A stretch of DNA of 64,000 nucleotides from Adiantum capillus-veneris (GCA_014529385.2 CM043945.1:148849241-148913240), one strand, 5' to 3'. Numbered from the stretch's first letter, positions 20,232 through 33,688 are shown. The notes: generated by a model not told the origin, from the letters alone. Numbers and translations are program-made.

Positions 20232-23200
20232 ATAACAGGAGTTAGTGAGTAAACAATGCAAAGAGAAGAGTAATTTCATTGGTTTTGAACGTGTGTAGCT
20301 CAAATTTGGTTTGATTTGATTATGTGTGTAAAATGTTTTAAGCTAATTTTGAGTTATGTCATCCCCAAACCCACCATTTTCTCTTTCATTTCTAGTAATT
20401 TCACACTAACCATCAATAATTTTGAATCCATTTCATGATAATTCCATGCTAACATTCACTAATTTCTACTAACATTTGACTAATTTTCTAACCTAACCAG
20501 TAGTTTTTGATGGGTAATGTATGTTTAATCTCCTGATTAGAGGTTGATTCAACACTTTAATCAAGTTATTTGAGCTAATACACACCTAATCTTATGATTT
20601 GAGTGTTTAAATTTCTGACCTAAATTGGTCAATTTTGGATTGGTGGTGCACACATATGTGCGTAAAATGATGTGTTTTTCATGTGGAGCAAGGACTAGCT
20701 TAGAGTACGATTATGATATAAGTGCACTAACCTTCTCATTGAATTTTTGATTGATTAATGTGGTTCAATATGTGAAAATCAATTACTAAAATTAGATGTG
20801 TAAATTAAATTGACCTACTTTGTGTGCCATTCACTTGGAATGACATTGAGAGTCAATTTGATTATGTAATCTTGTGTGTAATAAGATAATGTAGTGAATG
20901 GTGTCAGCTTTACTTCAACTTTACAAAGTTTTTGCTTGAAAATGAGTAGCGAAACCTTGTGTACATTTTAAATAATTTTTCTTGGATGTAGTCTTTTTGA
21001 GACAAAAATGAGACCTATCTTTGATTGTTACATGGTATCATTGAAAAACCTTCCCTTGCGAATAAGGTTTTATTAGCCTAATGAGAGGCATACATTGAAA
21101 TTAATTGAAAATGTGTCTATTTTGATCCCACAGTTCATGTCAACACTAGAATTTGCTCATCAATTTATGCATACTTACCTTGATTGGCCGCTTTTAAGCA
21201 AGTTAACTTGAAAATCTTCCTTTACAATGACACTCTTCTATGTTACGTGTCCCATTGGTGAATGCGAGCATTAATCTTTGTACTTCCATTGTTGGTTGAA
21301 TTAGACTTCTTTGAATGGATAGCACTCAAATATGAAACCTTTTATGGTTTTTGGTGTTTGATTTTCATGTACACAACTTGTTTGTGCACTAAAAAATTGA
21401 GATATTTTTTAAAGAGTAGTGGCCAATGACACAAAATTGAGTTTTGATTTACTCTGGGCAAATAAAATTCACTTCATCAGAAGCTCTCTTTCTCTTTTCT
21501 AAGTATGCCATATTTGCTACATAAGAGCAAACATGCAAGCATCAACTGTGTATGAAGATTTTGTGAAGCATCTCTATGCATAAATCAACTTCACTACACA
21601 AAATTTTTGACTTATGCATTGTGTTAGTGCTTGGCCTAATTAAAAATTTTGTTTGCACTAAAAAATTTTCTTTCTGGCATGCATGTGAGATTCATTTTGA
21701 GAATTATATTGGAGGATATATTGATGCTTGGTTGAGACATTGGACTTGGGATTAATTATTACATATTTTGTGGTTGCATGTATAAACTCTTTGACACTAA
21801 TGATTAATTCTATTTTTGGAAAGGTTATTGGCAAGCATGCAATTTTAATGGACATGAGGGAGTCGGCATTGCTTTGTATTGTAACATTTGGCTATCTAGA
21901 GCCATTCACTTTCATTTCATTTGAAAGTTAAATGATCACTAGCTCATTGCTTTGACTTATAAATGCTAAATTTCATTTAAGCTAGTTGTTGACCAATTTT
22001 TTGGGAGCTTTAAAAATGCGACTCTTTGGCTTACAAAGCCACTTCATCACATAAAAAGCTAATGTACTTTCTAGCTCATGTCTTGACATAGACTCTAAAT
22101 CCTCATTCAAGTTAGTAATTAATCAAAATTTTCTCATGCATAAGATCTTTCAAGATTGCAAAATTTTCTTATTTAGAAGCAGATTCTCTCTCTTTTTTTT
22201 TGTATGTCTACATTTGCTACCTGAGAGCATCATGCAATGAACCAAAGGCCCTTTCTTTCCCTAGGGTCTTTTTTCTTTGGCAAATCTAGGTACTTAAATT
22301 CTAGTATAGGTTTTCAATAAATCTTTTTTGTGTGTATCTTGGCTTTCAATAGATGGTTTTTGGGTTTTTGTTTCCATTAATACTTGCTTCAAGAAACTTG
22401 GCTTGCAAATAAATGAATCAAGAGCATCTATGAAAGTGGATGATATGCTCAAGGATGATCCAAAGAGCACAAATAGGTGAAATCCTTTCATGACATTTCT
22501 CTTGTTTTTATCTCTAAATTCCTAATGCTTGGATCAAGTGCATTTGCTTCTAGCTATGGTTCCTTTCATTCTAAAAATTAGGCGTACATTAAAGTTTAAT
22601 GCTAGATGTTTTGAAAATTAAACACATTAGAGATATGGATTTATTTATGTTACTCATAATCAATTGACCTTGACCTTATATTAATGTAGGTTTATTACTT
22701 TTTAGTCTTAGATTTCTAATGATTGGTTTAATGCTATATTTTTATCTATCATGACCTAAGGCTATAAATAGGCTTTCCCCCTTACTCCATATACCATGAG
22801 TATTACTGATTATGTGTCACCAAATTTCATTTTTTTTCTACTTAAATAAAAACACCATATTAGATACAATGGTGAGTTGAGAAAAAGGTCTCCTATGTTG
22901 AGGGTCTACTTTGACGCAATGATTGGATAGCTTATTATGCCCATTGTGATTACAACATCCAAAAAGGACGGTATACTCATACATGATTGATGGTGTTGAT
23001 AAACATCAAGATGCTAATCAAACAAGGAATCAAGGACAAAGTCATTGAGCCATGAAAACATAACCTTCATGATGGCAACATAAAAATCACTTGAAGTATT
23101 CCCAATGGCACTATAAATTTGATATTCATAACCAAAAATCAAATTATTTTTGCAAATTGAGAAAAAGGTCTTTTATGTTTATGCTTTATGTGTGTTTTGA

Positions 23201-24748
23201 GGGTTCACTTATATGAGATCATTTGTATCACATGCATTTAGAGGATATTAGAAAAAAATCCTTTGCTTACATGCCAATGGGTATTAAAAGAGATTCATTT
23301 TCCTAACAAACTTGATGCTTTTTTAGATTTTTAATTAAAAATACATTTTTAAAATGTAATCCAATTAATCTAATTACATTTTTAGAGGTGCATCCCCCAA
23401 GATTCGTTTACGCTTGAAGCAATCACAAAAATATAATTATAGTCACAGTAGCTAAAGAGGACATTATTTGAATGATGGTGTTGATAAACACTGAGATATA
23501 AACCAAAAATGGGAAAAACCATGAAATGATTGAACAATGAAAACCTTCTTGATGCCAACATACAAGTCACTTGCATTATTCATGATAGGACTATGAATGT
23601 GAGTTTCAATAAAACAAAAATATTCTATGATTTTTTCAAGTTGAGAAAAAGGCATTTGAGGTTTATTCTCCATGTGTGTACACCATGAAGAAATAAATGA
23701 ATAATTTTAATGCCTACTACAATCCCAATCCCTAAAGAGGAGATTACTATGAAAACATAATTGTCGTGATGAAAACGTACAAATCATTTACAGTATTCAT
23801 GATCAATAGCACTGTAAGTGTGAGTTTTATAACCAAAACTTCTATGATTTTTTGAAGTTAAATAAAAAGTCTTCTAGGTTTATTCTTCATACGTGTACAA
23901 CTCTAGGGAATGATTGAATAATTTTTATGCATATTATAGTCCCAACATCTAAGGAGGATATTATTCTCATATTTGATTGATGGTGTTGATAAACACCAAG
24001 ATGCAAACCAAACAAGAAACAAGAACAAATTCATTTAGCCAGGAAACCTTTTTCTTCATGATGCTAATGTACAAATCACTTGAAGTGTTCCCACATAAAA
24101 TTTTCATTCCTAATATATTGCTACACAAATATGAGTCCACAAATAGAGCCTTGTCATTAAGAACAATAAACTTTTGCCTACAAGATAGAAATAGACAGCC
24201 TTTGAACTATGAGATAATATAGCACCTCCTAAGGTTTGTCCAAGTAATTTTTGCAACTAAGGTTGAAGTTTTTTTCCTCTATATCTTAAGTGTGTGGCAT
24301 AATATATCTTGTAATAGGGTCCCTTTGGGTATGGATACTATGCTCCATAATAAATACATAGTTCTTTTGGGTATGGATTGTGTCCTCCATAAATACATAG
24401 TTCTTTACAATTTCTTTGTGTGGAGAGATGCTAACATTTAATATTGGATAAAGACATACATATAAAAATTGGCCACAAGTAATTTTCATCCCCTAGTTAG
24501 TATTCCCACTTTTGGATTGCCGTCAAAATCTCATAAGCCAAGGGGGAGCCACAGATAGATGAAAAGTTAACTCTCAAGAGACCTTGTCAACTCAAGATGC
24601 ATATGCACCAATGGAGATGACAAAGTCATGTTTTGGCTCACATTAAAATTAGTATTTTCCTATGTATTCACAATTTTATTTTTTGTATGGGTTGTGTCCT
24701 CAAGTCAATATGGCACTAGAATTTTAAAAAAAATCAATTAAAAACATT
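20232..24748. other. AT-rich non-coding DNA with diverged tandem repeats
   Basis: No coding sequence is supported. A TATA-like GGCTATAAATAGGC lies at about 22749. From about 22860 to 24090 a unit near 490-500 bp is repeated with strong divergence: GATGGTGTTGATAAACA recurs at about 22990, 23475 and 23980, and TTGAGAAAAAGG recurs at about 22872, 23158 and 23643. If the primer site at 20212 is real, this may be the interior of an old non-autonomous element. It is the left flank of the copia insertion at 24754. Confidence 0.45.
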
Positions 24749-24753
24749 CTATA

Positions 24754-24981
24754 TGTTGGAAATAGGGTTGTAGAGAAACACACACAGCTTAGAGAAGATG
24801 AAGAAGCTCAAGGCACATAAGAGAGAGTAGTATTTCTTAGTCCACAATGGAGAGAAAAGTTAGCCCTAGAGTGATGGATGTATATACAATGCAGGGGGGA
24901 AAAACCTCCTAGTGAGGGAAAAAATGCATCAGCAATCCTAAGTGTGTTCACACACATCACTAGCACATGTATATGGTAACA
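24754..24981 (-). mobile_element. 3' LTR of copia-2
   Basis: On the plus strand it runs from TGTTGGAAATAGGG to TATATGGTAACA. It is closely similar to 59509-59735. On the element's strand it is preceded by the polypurine tract AGGGGGGCT, the complement of AGCCCCCCT at 24982-24990. Confidence 0.92.
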
Positions 24982-25080
24982 AGCCCCCCTGGGAGTGATT
25001 CAGTGAACAAGAGCTAGCACATAATGTATACGGAGGTGTCATGCCCTAAGTGCATGATCAATCCACAAAGGGGAGTAAGC

Positions 25081-26900
25081 TCAAAGCTTTGTGAAACTCT
25101 TTGAGCTTCTCACGAGGCAATGCCTTTGTGAAGAGATCGACAAGGTTATCCTATGTTGGCACATAACTGAAGCTAATTTCTCCTGTTGTTGAGAGTCTCT
25201 CCTTGACATAGTGATAATGCACCTCAATGTGCTTTGTGGGAGCATGAAAATTAGGTTCCTCACAACTTCCAATGCACTCTGACTGTGAGTTTAGATGATG
25301 TTGGCAATGTCATGTTCAATACCCAAATCATCCATAAGGCATCTGAGCCATACACACTCAACCACATAGCTATTAGGTTTATTATTGCTCAACCATGAGA
25401 TACATGGACTATCGAGCATGAAACAAAAACCGATTGAGGACACTCATATGTAAAAATAACCAACCCAATGTGAGCCCAAAAAATCATGTAAATCTGGTGG
25501 CAATGATCCCTCCTTGGGATGAAACAAGACAAAATGTAAAGTGCCACTCAAGTAGCAAAAATTCCTCTTGACATCCTTCCAATGCTTAGAACCTGGGCTA
25601 TGCATGAATTTGCTGACCTAAGAGATTGCAAATTGAATATCTGGCCTTGTGTTGCATACATAAATAAGGCAGTCAACGTCAATTTGGTAAAATGTCACCA
25701 CTAGAATCATGAAGACTCAATTTCAAACTTGTTTCCATGGGAGTAGCAATAGGTTTGCAATCCTCAATTTCAAACTTACATAGCAGTGTCTCTATGTAAT
25801 TTGTTTGACACAAGGTAATACCACTTCTTAAACTATATGCCCAAGTAATGATGCAATAGCTGCAAATCTTATACCTTGAAAGTAGCATTCAAATAAGCCT
25901 TAAATTCAGCAATACATGTCTCATTTGGGCCAGTGAAATTAGCGAATCATCCACATATAGAACAACAATGAGAAATACATCACCCTCATGCTTTACATAC
26001 AAAGTGCTTTCTATTGGACTGTTATGAAAGCCTCGTTTAACCAAATGAGTGTCAGCTTTCTCATACCAAGCAGGAAGGGGCAGCTTTAACCCATACAAAT
26101 CTTTCTTACATTTGCACACTTTATCTTCATGTCCTTTCTTGACAAGACCACGAGGCTGCATTAAATAAACTTTCTCAAATATGTCACCATTCAAGAAAGC
26201 AGTATCATTATCTAATTGATGTATATTCCATCCAAAATTTAGCTGCCAATGCACATAGAAAATGCACAGTAGTCATACAACAAGTGGGAGAAAATGTCTC
26301 TTCATATTCTATGCCTTTTTTATGTGCATCACCTTTTGCGACAAGTTGAGCCTTGTAGCGATCAATCTCACCATCTGGCTTATGTTTCAACTTGTAAGCC
26401 CACTTCATACCAATGGTCTTAATAACAGGGGTCACACAAAGTCCAGGTGTCATTTTCTATAAGTGCATCATATTTTGATTGCATAATAGCCATCCAATTT
26501 ATATAATTCTATGTTTTCATCAAAAGACAAAGGTTCCTGAGTATCACATAAACTAGAAACACCCAAAGCATAACAATATGATGCATAAGATGCATGGTGA
26601 GAACTTGAGCAAGCATGATTACACAAAGGTGCATCCAATTTACTATCACGCAAAGTATGCACCAATCATTTTGGCATACCTCTGGCCTTCTCATTCAAGT
26701 TTCCACCAGTGAAAAGAGGTAACAAAGTGTCATAAATATCATGTGAGCTTACATTATTGTCTCTAGTACATGACAACAAGGGTTGAACAAAATCTTCAAC
26801 AAACACAACATCTTTTGAAACTAAGATACTCTTTGTTTGTAGATGGCACAACTTGTAACCTCTGCTTTCAGTATTGTAACCAACAAAAATGAATTTAATA
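25081..26900 (-). pseudogene. Copia-2 RT and RNase H, broken
   Basis: On the minus strand, IGMKWAYKLKHKPDGEIDRY (about 26400), FLNGDIFEKVYLMQPRGLVK (about 26170) and VVLYVDDSL (about 25950, keeping the YVDD catalytic loop) mark a copia RT. IDTLLCKFEIEDCKPIATP-like sequence follows at about 25760, and RNase H tail fragments lie at 25081-25272. The upstream part (26666-26851) reads ILVSKDVVFVEDFVQPLL, the integrase/RT linker. Frameshifts and stops occur throughout. The reading is cut at 26905 by the gypsy insertion and resumes at 35290. Confidence 0.88.
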
Positions 26901-26905
26901 GCCTT

Positions 26906-27110
26906 GACGGGAGCAAAGCGAACCCCGAACCCCGACGGCCTCTAAAACACCGGGGACCAGATGGCGCGCCTCGAGCCTGTCATGGTAAAGCAAACAGGGG
27001 GCACCACCTAGCTTCAGCGGCTAGGACGCAAACAACACACCACCATAACAAAGTTTTCATCCAAGAGAGATGGATGCTTGGGAGTAATGATGAAGAGGAA
27101 AGGGAATGAG

Positions 27111-27167
<57 letters not shown>

Positions 27168-28475
27168 AGCGGCTTAGTACTTAGGCACCACAAAAGGATG
27201 GCGAATCCGCACACCCTTCACACATACACAAGCTCACTCCAAAACACAAGACTAGGTGGCGATTCCGCACACCTCACATGGGCAAAACATTGCAAGAAAA
27301 CATACTCACAAAACCTCAAGCTTTATTTAGAGAATTAGGCGATGAAATGGGGAGCATAGCGTAGGGGAATGAGAAGGGAGAGAGTGGTAGAGCACATGGC
27401 GGATAGGTGGGAGTTGATGGCGAAGACTCGCACGAGGATTATGGCCATCATCCTTCATTTAGTTGCCCTTCATCTTCCATAGCCAAGGGTGTAGAGGTCA
27501 TGCTCAAGACAAGCATGGTGATTGCGGTGATGGTGATGGTGTGTGTGTGTGTGTGTGTGTGCACTAGGCACACACAATGCATAGTGTGTTCTTTGGTGAT
27601 GTTGTGTATGTATTTAGTGTGATGGTGACCCCTCTTTATATAGAGGAGGAGGGGGAGGAATTCTAGAATTTAGAAATGAAGAAATCATTATCTACATAGG
27701 CCAGGTGACTGTGGGCCCCACTTGTCTGGCTGTGTGCATATGTGCCAGAACAGCAGTCTCATGAGAGAGAGACTAAGAGAGAGAGATGGGTTGATAAAAA
27801 AAAGTGAGAGGTGACATGGATAATAAAGTAATTACAAGAGGGGAGAGAGAGGAGTGTGTTCAGAGGTGAATCTGTGTGCAGATGTGTGTGAACACAAGAA
27901 AAATCAGGTAACCACCGGGTGGGGATGGGTCTGTGGGCACCTTTTTTAGTGAAACTGAGTGTGTGTGAGTGTGGGGGAGGTTATTTAGCTACAAGACAAG
28001 AGACATGGCGCCCTTTAGAGAGAGGGGGGGGTATTTGGGTCATGGGATATGATAGGAGAGAGAAAGGGGGGGTGGGGTATACTATTTTGGAAGATAGGGT
28101 AAGTTGCATGTGAGTTAGGGTGCATTATTGGTGAGTTAGAATGCATTATTGGTGAGAGGTGGGGTAGCTTGAGGGGAGAGAGAAAGGAGAAAGGACAAGG
28201 GGAAGAGAGAGGGGGTTGACCTTTTGAGTGGAGGAGAGGAAAAGGGACACACGGCAGGGCAACAATGAAGAAAAAGGAGGCAGGGTGGGGATGGGGTACC
28301 CCGCAGGCATGAGGTGGCCTATTTTACCTTTCTTATATATTTACATAATCATACTTTATTTTTTTCTTACTTTTTTCCAATGCTTTTTATCACTCCCTCC
28401 CTAAGAGGGGGTTTTCATGGGGTGGGGACGAGAGAAGAGGGGTATGTGAGCTTGGCTTGTGAAAAGCCCCCATCA
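26906..28475 (-). mobile_element. 3' LTR of the gypsy element
   Basis: This is 1570 bp and nearly identical to 33691-35284. It contains a GA tract (27114-27164), a GT tract (27540-27561) and, on the minus strand, a TATA box CTATATAAAG at about 27633-27643. The polypurine tract AAAAGGGGAGGGCTAA (minus strand) lies just outside at 28476-28491. Open frames made of the GA repeat are not genes. Confidence 0.92.
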
Positions 28476-28503
28476 TTAGCCCTCCCCTTTTGGCTAGAGG
28501 CAT

Positions 28504-29397
28504 TCATGTCTCTAGCTCATCTGTTTGATCATTATCGTCGGAGGTGGCGGCTGATGGTGTGTCCTCATCTGGAATGTCAATTGGTGGAGCCTGGTCAAAT
28601 CGAAGAAAATAAGGTTTAAGTCGCCAACCATTTACCCTGGTTTTATGAAGTTTTCCATCAGCCTCCATGAGCTGGTAGCTTCCATTGGCATACTTTTTCC
28701 TGATGATGAAAGGGCTTTCCCATCGGAGCAGGAGTTTCTTATCCTTGCGCGTGTCGAAGCGATTGTCGTAGCGGAGCACCAACATTCCTTTCTTCAATTC
28801 TTTTTTCCGGAGATGCTCGTTAAAGCTAAGCCGTCTATGCTCTGCTTGTGCTGCATAATGATTTATTGCTTCTTCTCTGTCTAGCTGCAGTCTTTCCAAG
28901 TTGATTATGTGATCTCTCAAATGCATGTTGGGCTGTTGAAGCTGGCTTGCCATTACTCTGAGACTTTGTAGTTGCACTTCAATGGGCAAGATTGCTTCTT
29001 TACCAAATACTAGATGATACGGTGTGAATCCCAAGGATGTACGAAATGAAGTTCTGTAGGCCCATAAAGTTGGTAGTAGATACTTATCCCAGTCTCCAGG
29101 ATGATTGTTTACTTGGTTGGTAATAATTTTAGAAACCATTCCATTTACCTTTTCAACTAGGCCATTACATTGAGGGTAATATGGTGAAGAGTGCCTCCTT
29201 GTAATGCCCAGTTTCTGCATTAATTCTCCTATCAAGTCTGCTCTGAAACCTGGCCCTCTATCAGAGATGATCTCTAAAGGTGTGCCAAACCTACAGCATA
29301 TGTGCTCGTAGATAAATTTAGCTACCTCTACCGCTGTGATTCTAGTGGTGGCTGTAGCCTCTGCCCATCTAGTCATGTAGTCGACCCCGGTAATCGG
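28504..29397 (-). pseudogene. Gypsy integrase, N-terminal part deleted
   Basis: The frame begins VDYMTRWAEATATTRITAVE and continues IISDRGPGFRADLIGEL (second catalytic Asp) and SSPYYPQCNGLVEKVNGMV (catalytic Glu). It ends with NGSYQLMEADGKLHKTRVNG and an acidic tail. The HHCC zinc-binding domain and the segment with the first catalytic Asp, which should come before DYMTRW, are missing: the RNase H frame joins directly with a frame shift at about 29375-29400. The protein cannot be a working integrase. The C-terminal tail after about residue 240 has no recognisable chromodomain. Confidence 0.85.
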
Positions 29398-32300
29398 ACT
29401 TCTCCTTCCTTAGATTGCTTCTCCTTCCTTTCAAAGACTTGGTAGGTCACGAGTCCCCCCAAACTTGCCCTTGTCGTGCTTTCTACCTGTACCGTGTAGT
29501 CAAACTCTTGCAGACGAACTAGCCATTTAGTAATTCTAGCAGACACATCCATGTGTTGTACAACATAGGGAAATATTTCATCCGTGGTTAGAATCACAAA
29601 TTGCTTAGGCAGCAAATATGACCTAAACTTTGTAGTTGCAAATCTAAGAGCTAGGACTAAGTGTTCCACATGGGTGAAACCTTTCTCTCCTGCTGTCATC
29701 ATTCGACTAGAGAAGTAGATTGGCCTCATGAAAGATGTCGTCGTATCCTTTTGGAGTAGCACAGCCCCCAATGAGTCATCACCAACACTTGAGGTGACAT
29801 AGAATTTTTCATCCCACTTAGGTGGTGAGATAGTTGGCAGAGTGGCTAAGACCTCCTTTACCTTGTTGTAGTGATGTTCGCTTTCCTCGTCCCAAGTGAA
29901 AGTTGATCTTTGAGTGAGTTGTTGCAGTGGTAGAACAAGTTGTGATAGTAGATGTATGAATCTACTTAAGTACCTCACCTTCTGTAGAAAAGAGACCAGT
30001 TGACGTGCGGTCGTTGGTGAAGGTAGGGCTATGAGTGCGGACACCTTACTTGGGTCGGCGTTGATACCTTTTGCTGAAATTTCATGGCCTAGTAGAATGA
30101 CTTTACTCTCCCCAATGTGGCATTTGTCCACATTTAATTGCCCACCTAGGCTCTGCAACCTGGCCAAACCTTCAGTTACCTTTTCTAAATGTGAAATACG
30201 GGAGCTATATATACAAAAATCATCAATGAACACTCTTATGGATGTTCCAAAGAACGGTTGAAAAACATATGTGACATATCTTTGGAATGTGGCAGGTGCA
30301 TTTGTGAGACCAAATGGCATAACCCTGTATGCAAAACAACCCCATGGCATGATAAAAGTGGTTTTGAGCTGATCTTCCAAGGCTATGCGTATTTGAAAGT
30401 ATCCAGAATAACCATCACAGATGGTATAGCATTCAAAACCCGCTACTTCATTCAGAATTTCATCCAAGAAAGGGAGAGGAAAGTGGTCTCTCTTTGTAGA
30501 TGCATTTAGTGGTTTGTAGTCAACACAGACCCTCCACTTACCATTCTTTTTAGGCGTCACCACTACGGGTGACACCCATTTTGAGTTTTCTACAGGATAG
30601 ATGAATCCCGCCTCCAGCAGTTTCCTTACCTCGGCCAAGAGTGCCTTTTCTTGTATGACCCCCAGTCGTCGTAGCTTTTGCACAACTGGTTTTACCCCTT
30701 CCTTCAGCTTAATATGATGTTCCACCACTGTAATGCCTGTGATTCTTTCATAGTTGTCAATGAACAGGTTAGGAAATCCCATCAACATTTGCAAAAAACT
30801 ATCTTTCTCCTCAAGTGTTAATTCCGTAGACAACATACCCTTCAACCTACTTCCTCCTAGGCCAGGTGATTTGCTCTCCTCTTCATTGGGTTGCCCTTGT
30901 GGTGATGGATCACCAGTTGTGCTTACCCTATGTGGATCCTTCATAATGATACCCATCACATCAATGGAACTGTCACTTTCGTCGGTGTATGTGGTCTCCT
31001 CCTCAGAACTGGAAGATTCGCTAGTGGTTTCATCTGCCGATGTTTCCAGATTCATTTGCTTCTGCTTGCCAATCCTCATGTCGTAGTAGATTGTCTCCCC
31101 TTTCTTACCGGTCATGCGTAGAAGGCCAGTACCCCACTCTTGTTTTGCCTTCATGGCCATCAACCATGGCCTTCCCAAAATTAGTGGATAGCCCTCCCCC
31201 TTAGTAGGCATTACAAAAACATCTACCTCCACCTCAGTGTTGAAAGCTTTGATTTTCACGGCACTTACCACACCCACACACTTAACTTTTGCGTTGTTTG
31301 CCATCTTTGCCTTGCATGGAGAAGGCATGTCAACCTCGAGCCCTAATCGAAGCATCATAGCTTCGCTCATTACACAGATTTGTGCACCTCCATCAATGTA
31401 GGTGTTTCCAACCCTCTTTCCTTTTATATTTACGTCGACAATTGGAAGGATGTCATCCATGTTGCATCCCGAAATTGCTCCAGCTACCTTTGTTTTGGAG
31501 CGTCTTGTACTTACCATTTTAGACCATTGTCGCCTTACTTTAGGTACAAGATGTAGCAGCTGTGGCCATGTAATATTCGGTCCTTGCTCTGCCACATCCA
31601 ATGTTAGATCATAGGGCTTAGAACTTTCCCCTAGCTGGAAGTCGGTGATGCCCAATTTCCGTCGTGGCCTGGATGGCCTCTTGCTAGTTTCTCCTCTCAT
31701 GCTTCTCTCATCATCTGATTGTGTAGCTTTCTCCCTCCTAGCTCTTTTCACAGTCATGGCTTCAAGTGGTTCTAAAAAGGTTACCTTCTCCTTACCCTTG
31801 TCCCTCTCCTTTGCTCTGGGTGGATCCACTACTACGGCTTTTCCTTTCTCTTCTAGCCTTATGATGTTTACAGGGCGATCAGATGGTGGGGATGGTGTAA
31901 GAGGTGGGATGGATGCTTGTAGTGGTGTCTGGGGTGGACGTAGAATTTGTGTTGGTGGGGGTGGTGCTCGGGGTGGGGGTGTTCTTTCTCTAGGGGGTGA
32001 CAATTGGTTCCTCCTACCTCCTCTATTATAGTTTTGTCGTGGTTTGGGACAGTAGTACATACCGTGACCGTCTTCTCCGCAGTTGTAGCAATGATACTCC
32101 CTGTTTTGTCGTCGTGCTCTTCCAGGGTCTTGATCTCTTTCTTGACTCCTCCCTTGCTGTATTAAGTGAACAGACAAATTCTGCAGTTGGTCAGTAATAT
32201 GGGCCAACATATCTTGTTGGTCATCTCTTACCCCAAGAGCCGGTGGTGGTGGTATGGTGGTTGTCGTAGTTGCTGGTTGACGCGATGTTCCTGCTTCTGT

Positions 32301-32834
32301 TGACTCGGTTTCTTTGGCTTTCATTCGCATCTTCTTGTCCTTAAGGCGAGCAATCTCAACGGCTAACTCATACGTAGCCGGGAATCTACCTTTCACCTTC
32401 TCCTTGAGAAGCGGCCATAAGCCATGCGTGAACCGATCTTTTTTTAGGAAATCGGGTGCAGCTTCCCCCCTAGCCAGTGACTCAACCCACCGTTCCCACA
32501 AATCCACAAATTTGGACTCATAGGTGGCATATTCTAAAAGACCCTCCTGCTTCAAGTCTCTCAACTTGTCCCACAAATTTTCTGAAGTGGTACCTCCCCC
32601 AAAGCGCCTCTTAAAAGCGGTTTTTAAGGGTTCCTAGTCATCCTTGGTTGCTTGTGGAAGTGCATTGTACCATGATCTAGCTTCTAGCTTCATGAGATGC
32701 TTAAAGATTCTAACCCGGGATTCATCCATATCTTTGTTGCTCACTACACATGCTACTTCAAAGTCATCTAGGAAGTCTGTTACCAAATCCTCCCCCTTCT
32801 TTCCTTTAAATGTTGGAAATGCTACACTTGCCAT
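29373..32834 (-). pseudogene. Gypsy Gag-protease-RT-RNase H polyprotein
   Basis: Gag starts at 32834 (MASVAFPTFKGKKGEDLV), is broken by one TAG at 32634-32636, then runs open for 1067 codons. It contains a zinc knuckle CYNCGEDGHGMYYC at about 32080. The protease active site is YIDGGAQICVM (about 31400) with LILGRPWL downstream. RT has KWRVCVDYKPLNASTKRDHF, MPFGLTNAPATFQRY and the catalytic VFIDDF (about 30200). RNase H follows with GAVLLQKD, SSRMMTAGEKGFTHVE and ITKWLVRLQEFDY. The order matches plant gypsy elements of the non-chromovirus branch. The single nonsense change in Gag and the integrase deletion make the element defective. Confidence 0.93.
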
Positions 32835-32915
32835 GATTACTGAGAGAGAGCTAGAAAGACACACTGCTTAACTTGCAAAAGTTTTTTTTCTTTACAAGGA
32901 GGCATGTATACCCTC

Positions 32916-33617
32916 TTATACTAGGACATAGATTAAAACTTCAAACGGTACATTGCCTTGTACCAAAGGTAAGACAAATGGTTGATCTGATGCGAGAACC
33001 TCCAAAAACCGCTCCCCACCCGGCATGGTGTCAATGACGTGCTGGTAGTGAGCCTTCAAATCCAGTATTACCTTGATAGAGCATACACGTGTTGGTATGT
33101 GTGATCTGTCTTGAGGTAGGTTGTACTGATTCATGTGAAGCTTAGAGGTGCTTAGTCACTGTCCAAGCTTGTGGGAGAGGGTGGTGTTCTTTCCTGAAAC
33201 AAACTCAGTAGATCCCTAGTTTCTCTAGTGAGAGTGTGAGCCAATGCTTCCGTTATCTGTGCTGCAGCATCAGGTGCGACTTGAAAACTGACTGTGGTAA
33301 TTACCTCGGTGACTTGAGTTACCCGACTCTCAAAGTAGAATAGTGTTGATTCTCTATTTTGTAGAGCTCCTTCCATTTTGTTGTTGTGGGTTGGTTGTAG
33401 GTTGCGGACATGGTTTCGACCTTCTCCTTCTTCTTCTTGGTACTTGGCCTATGTATATCCACTGGGTTTGGCGTGTTGGTTGACTCTCCCACTGCAAATC
33501 GATTACCGTTACGCCTGGCACTCGAGCTTTGATGGAGATGCGGAGTTCGTCTAGTTGTGCTTGGAGCTCTTCTTCTTCTGTCGTCCAATTAGCAAATCCT
33601 GCTAACCATTCATCCAT
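32916..33617 (-). pseudogene. Gypsy leader reading frames ahead of Gag
   Basis: Between the primer-binding site and the Gag start the minus strand has three short frames: 33617-33354 (MDEWLAGFANWTTEEEELQA), 33376-33152 (MEGALQNRESTLFYFESRV) and 33134-32916 (MNQYNLPQDRSHIPTRVCSI). Adjacent frames overlap or nearly abut, and their composition is not random, so they may be pieces of one former N-terminal Gag region split by frameshifts. No known domain is recognised. Confidence 0.45.
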
Positions 33618-33668
33618 TCACAATAGTTTAAGGGTTTCAGTCTTGTAAACTGAAGGGTTTCATGAAAA

Positions 33669-33688
33669 GATCCTCAGTGGGGGCACCA
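33669..33688 (-). promoter_or_regulatory. Candidate primer-binding site of the gypsy element
   Basis: The minus strand reads TGGTGCCCCCACTGAGGATC, two bases inside the 5' LTR. It starts with TGG as primer sites do, but I cannot assign the tRNA. It is not the tRNA-Asp or initiator Met site used by the other elements here. Confidence 0.65.
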
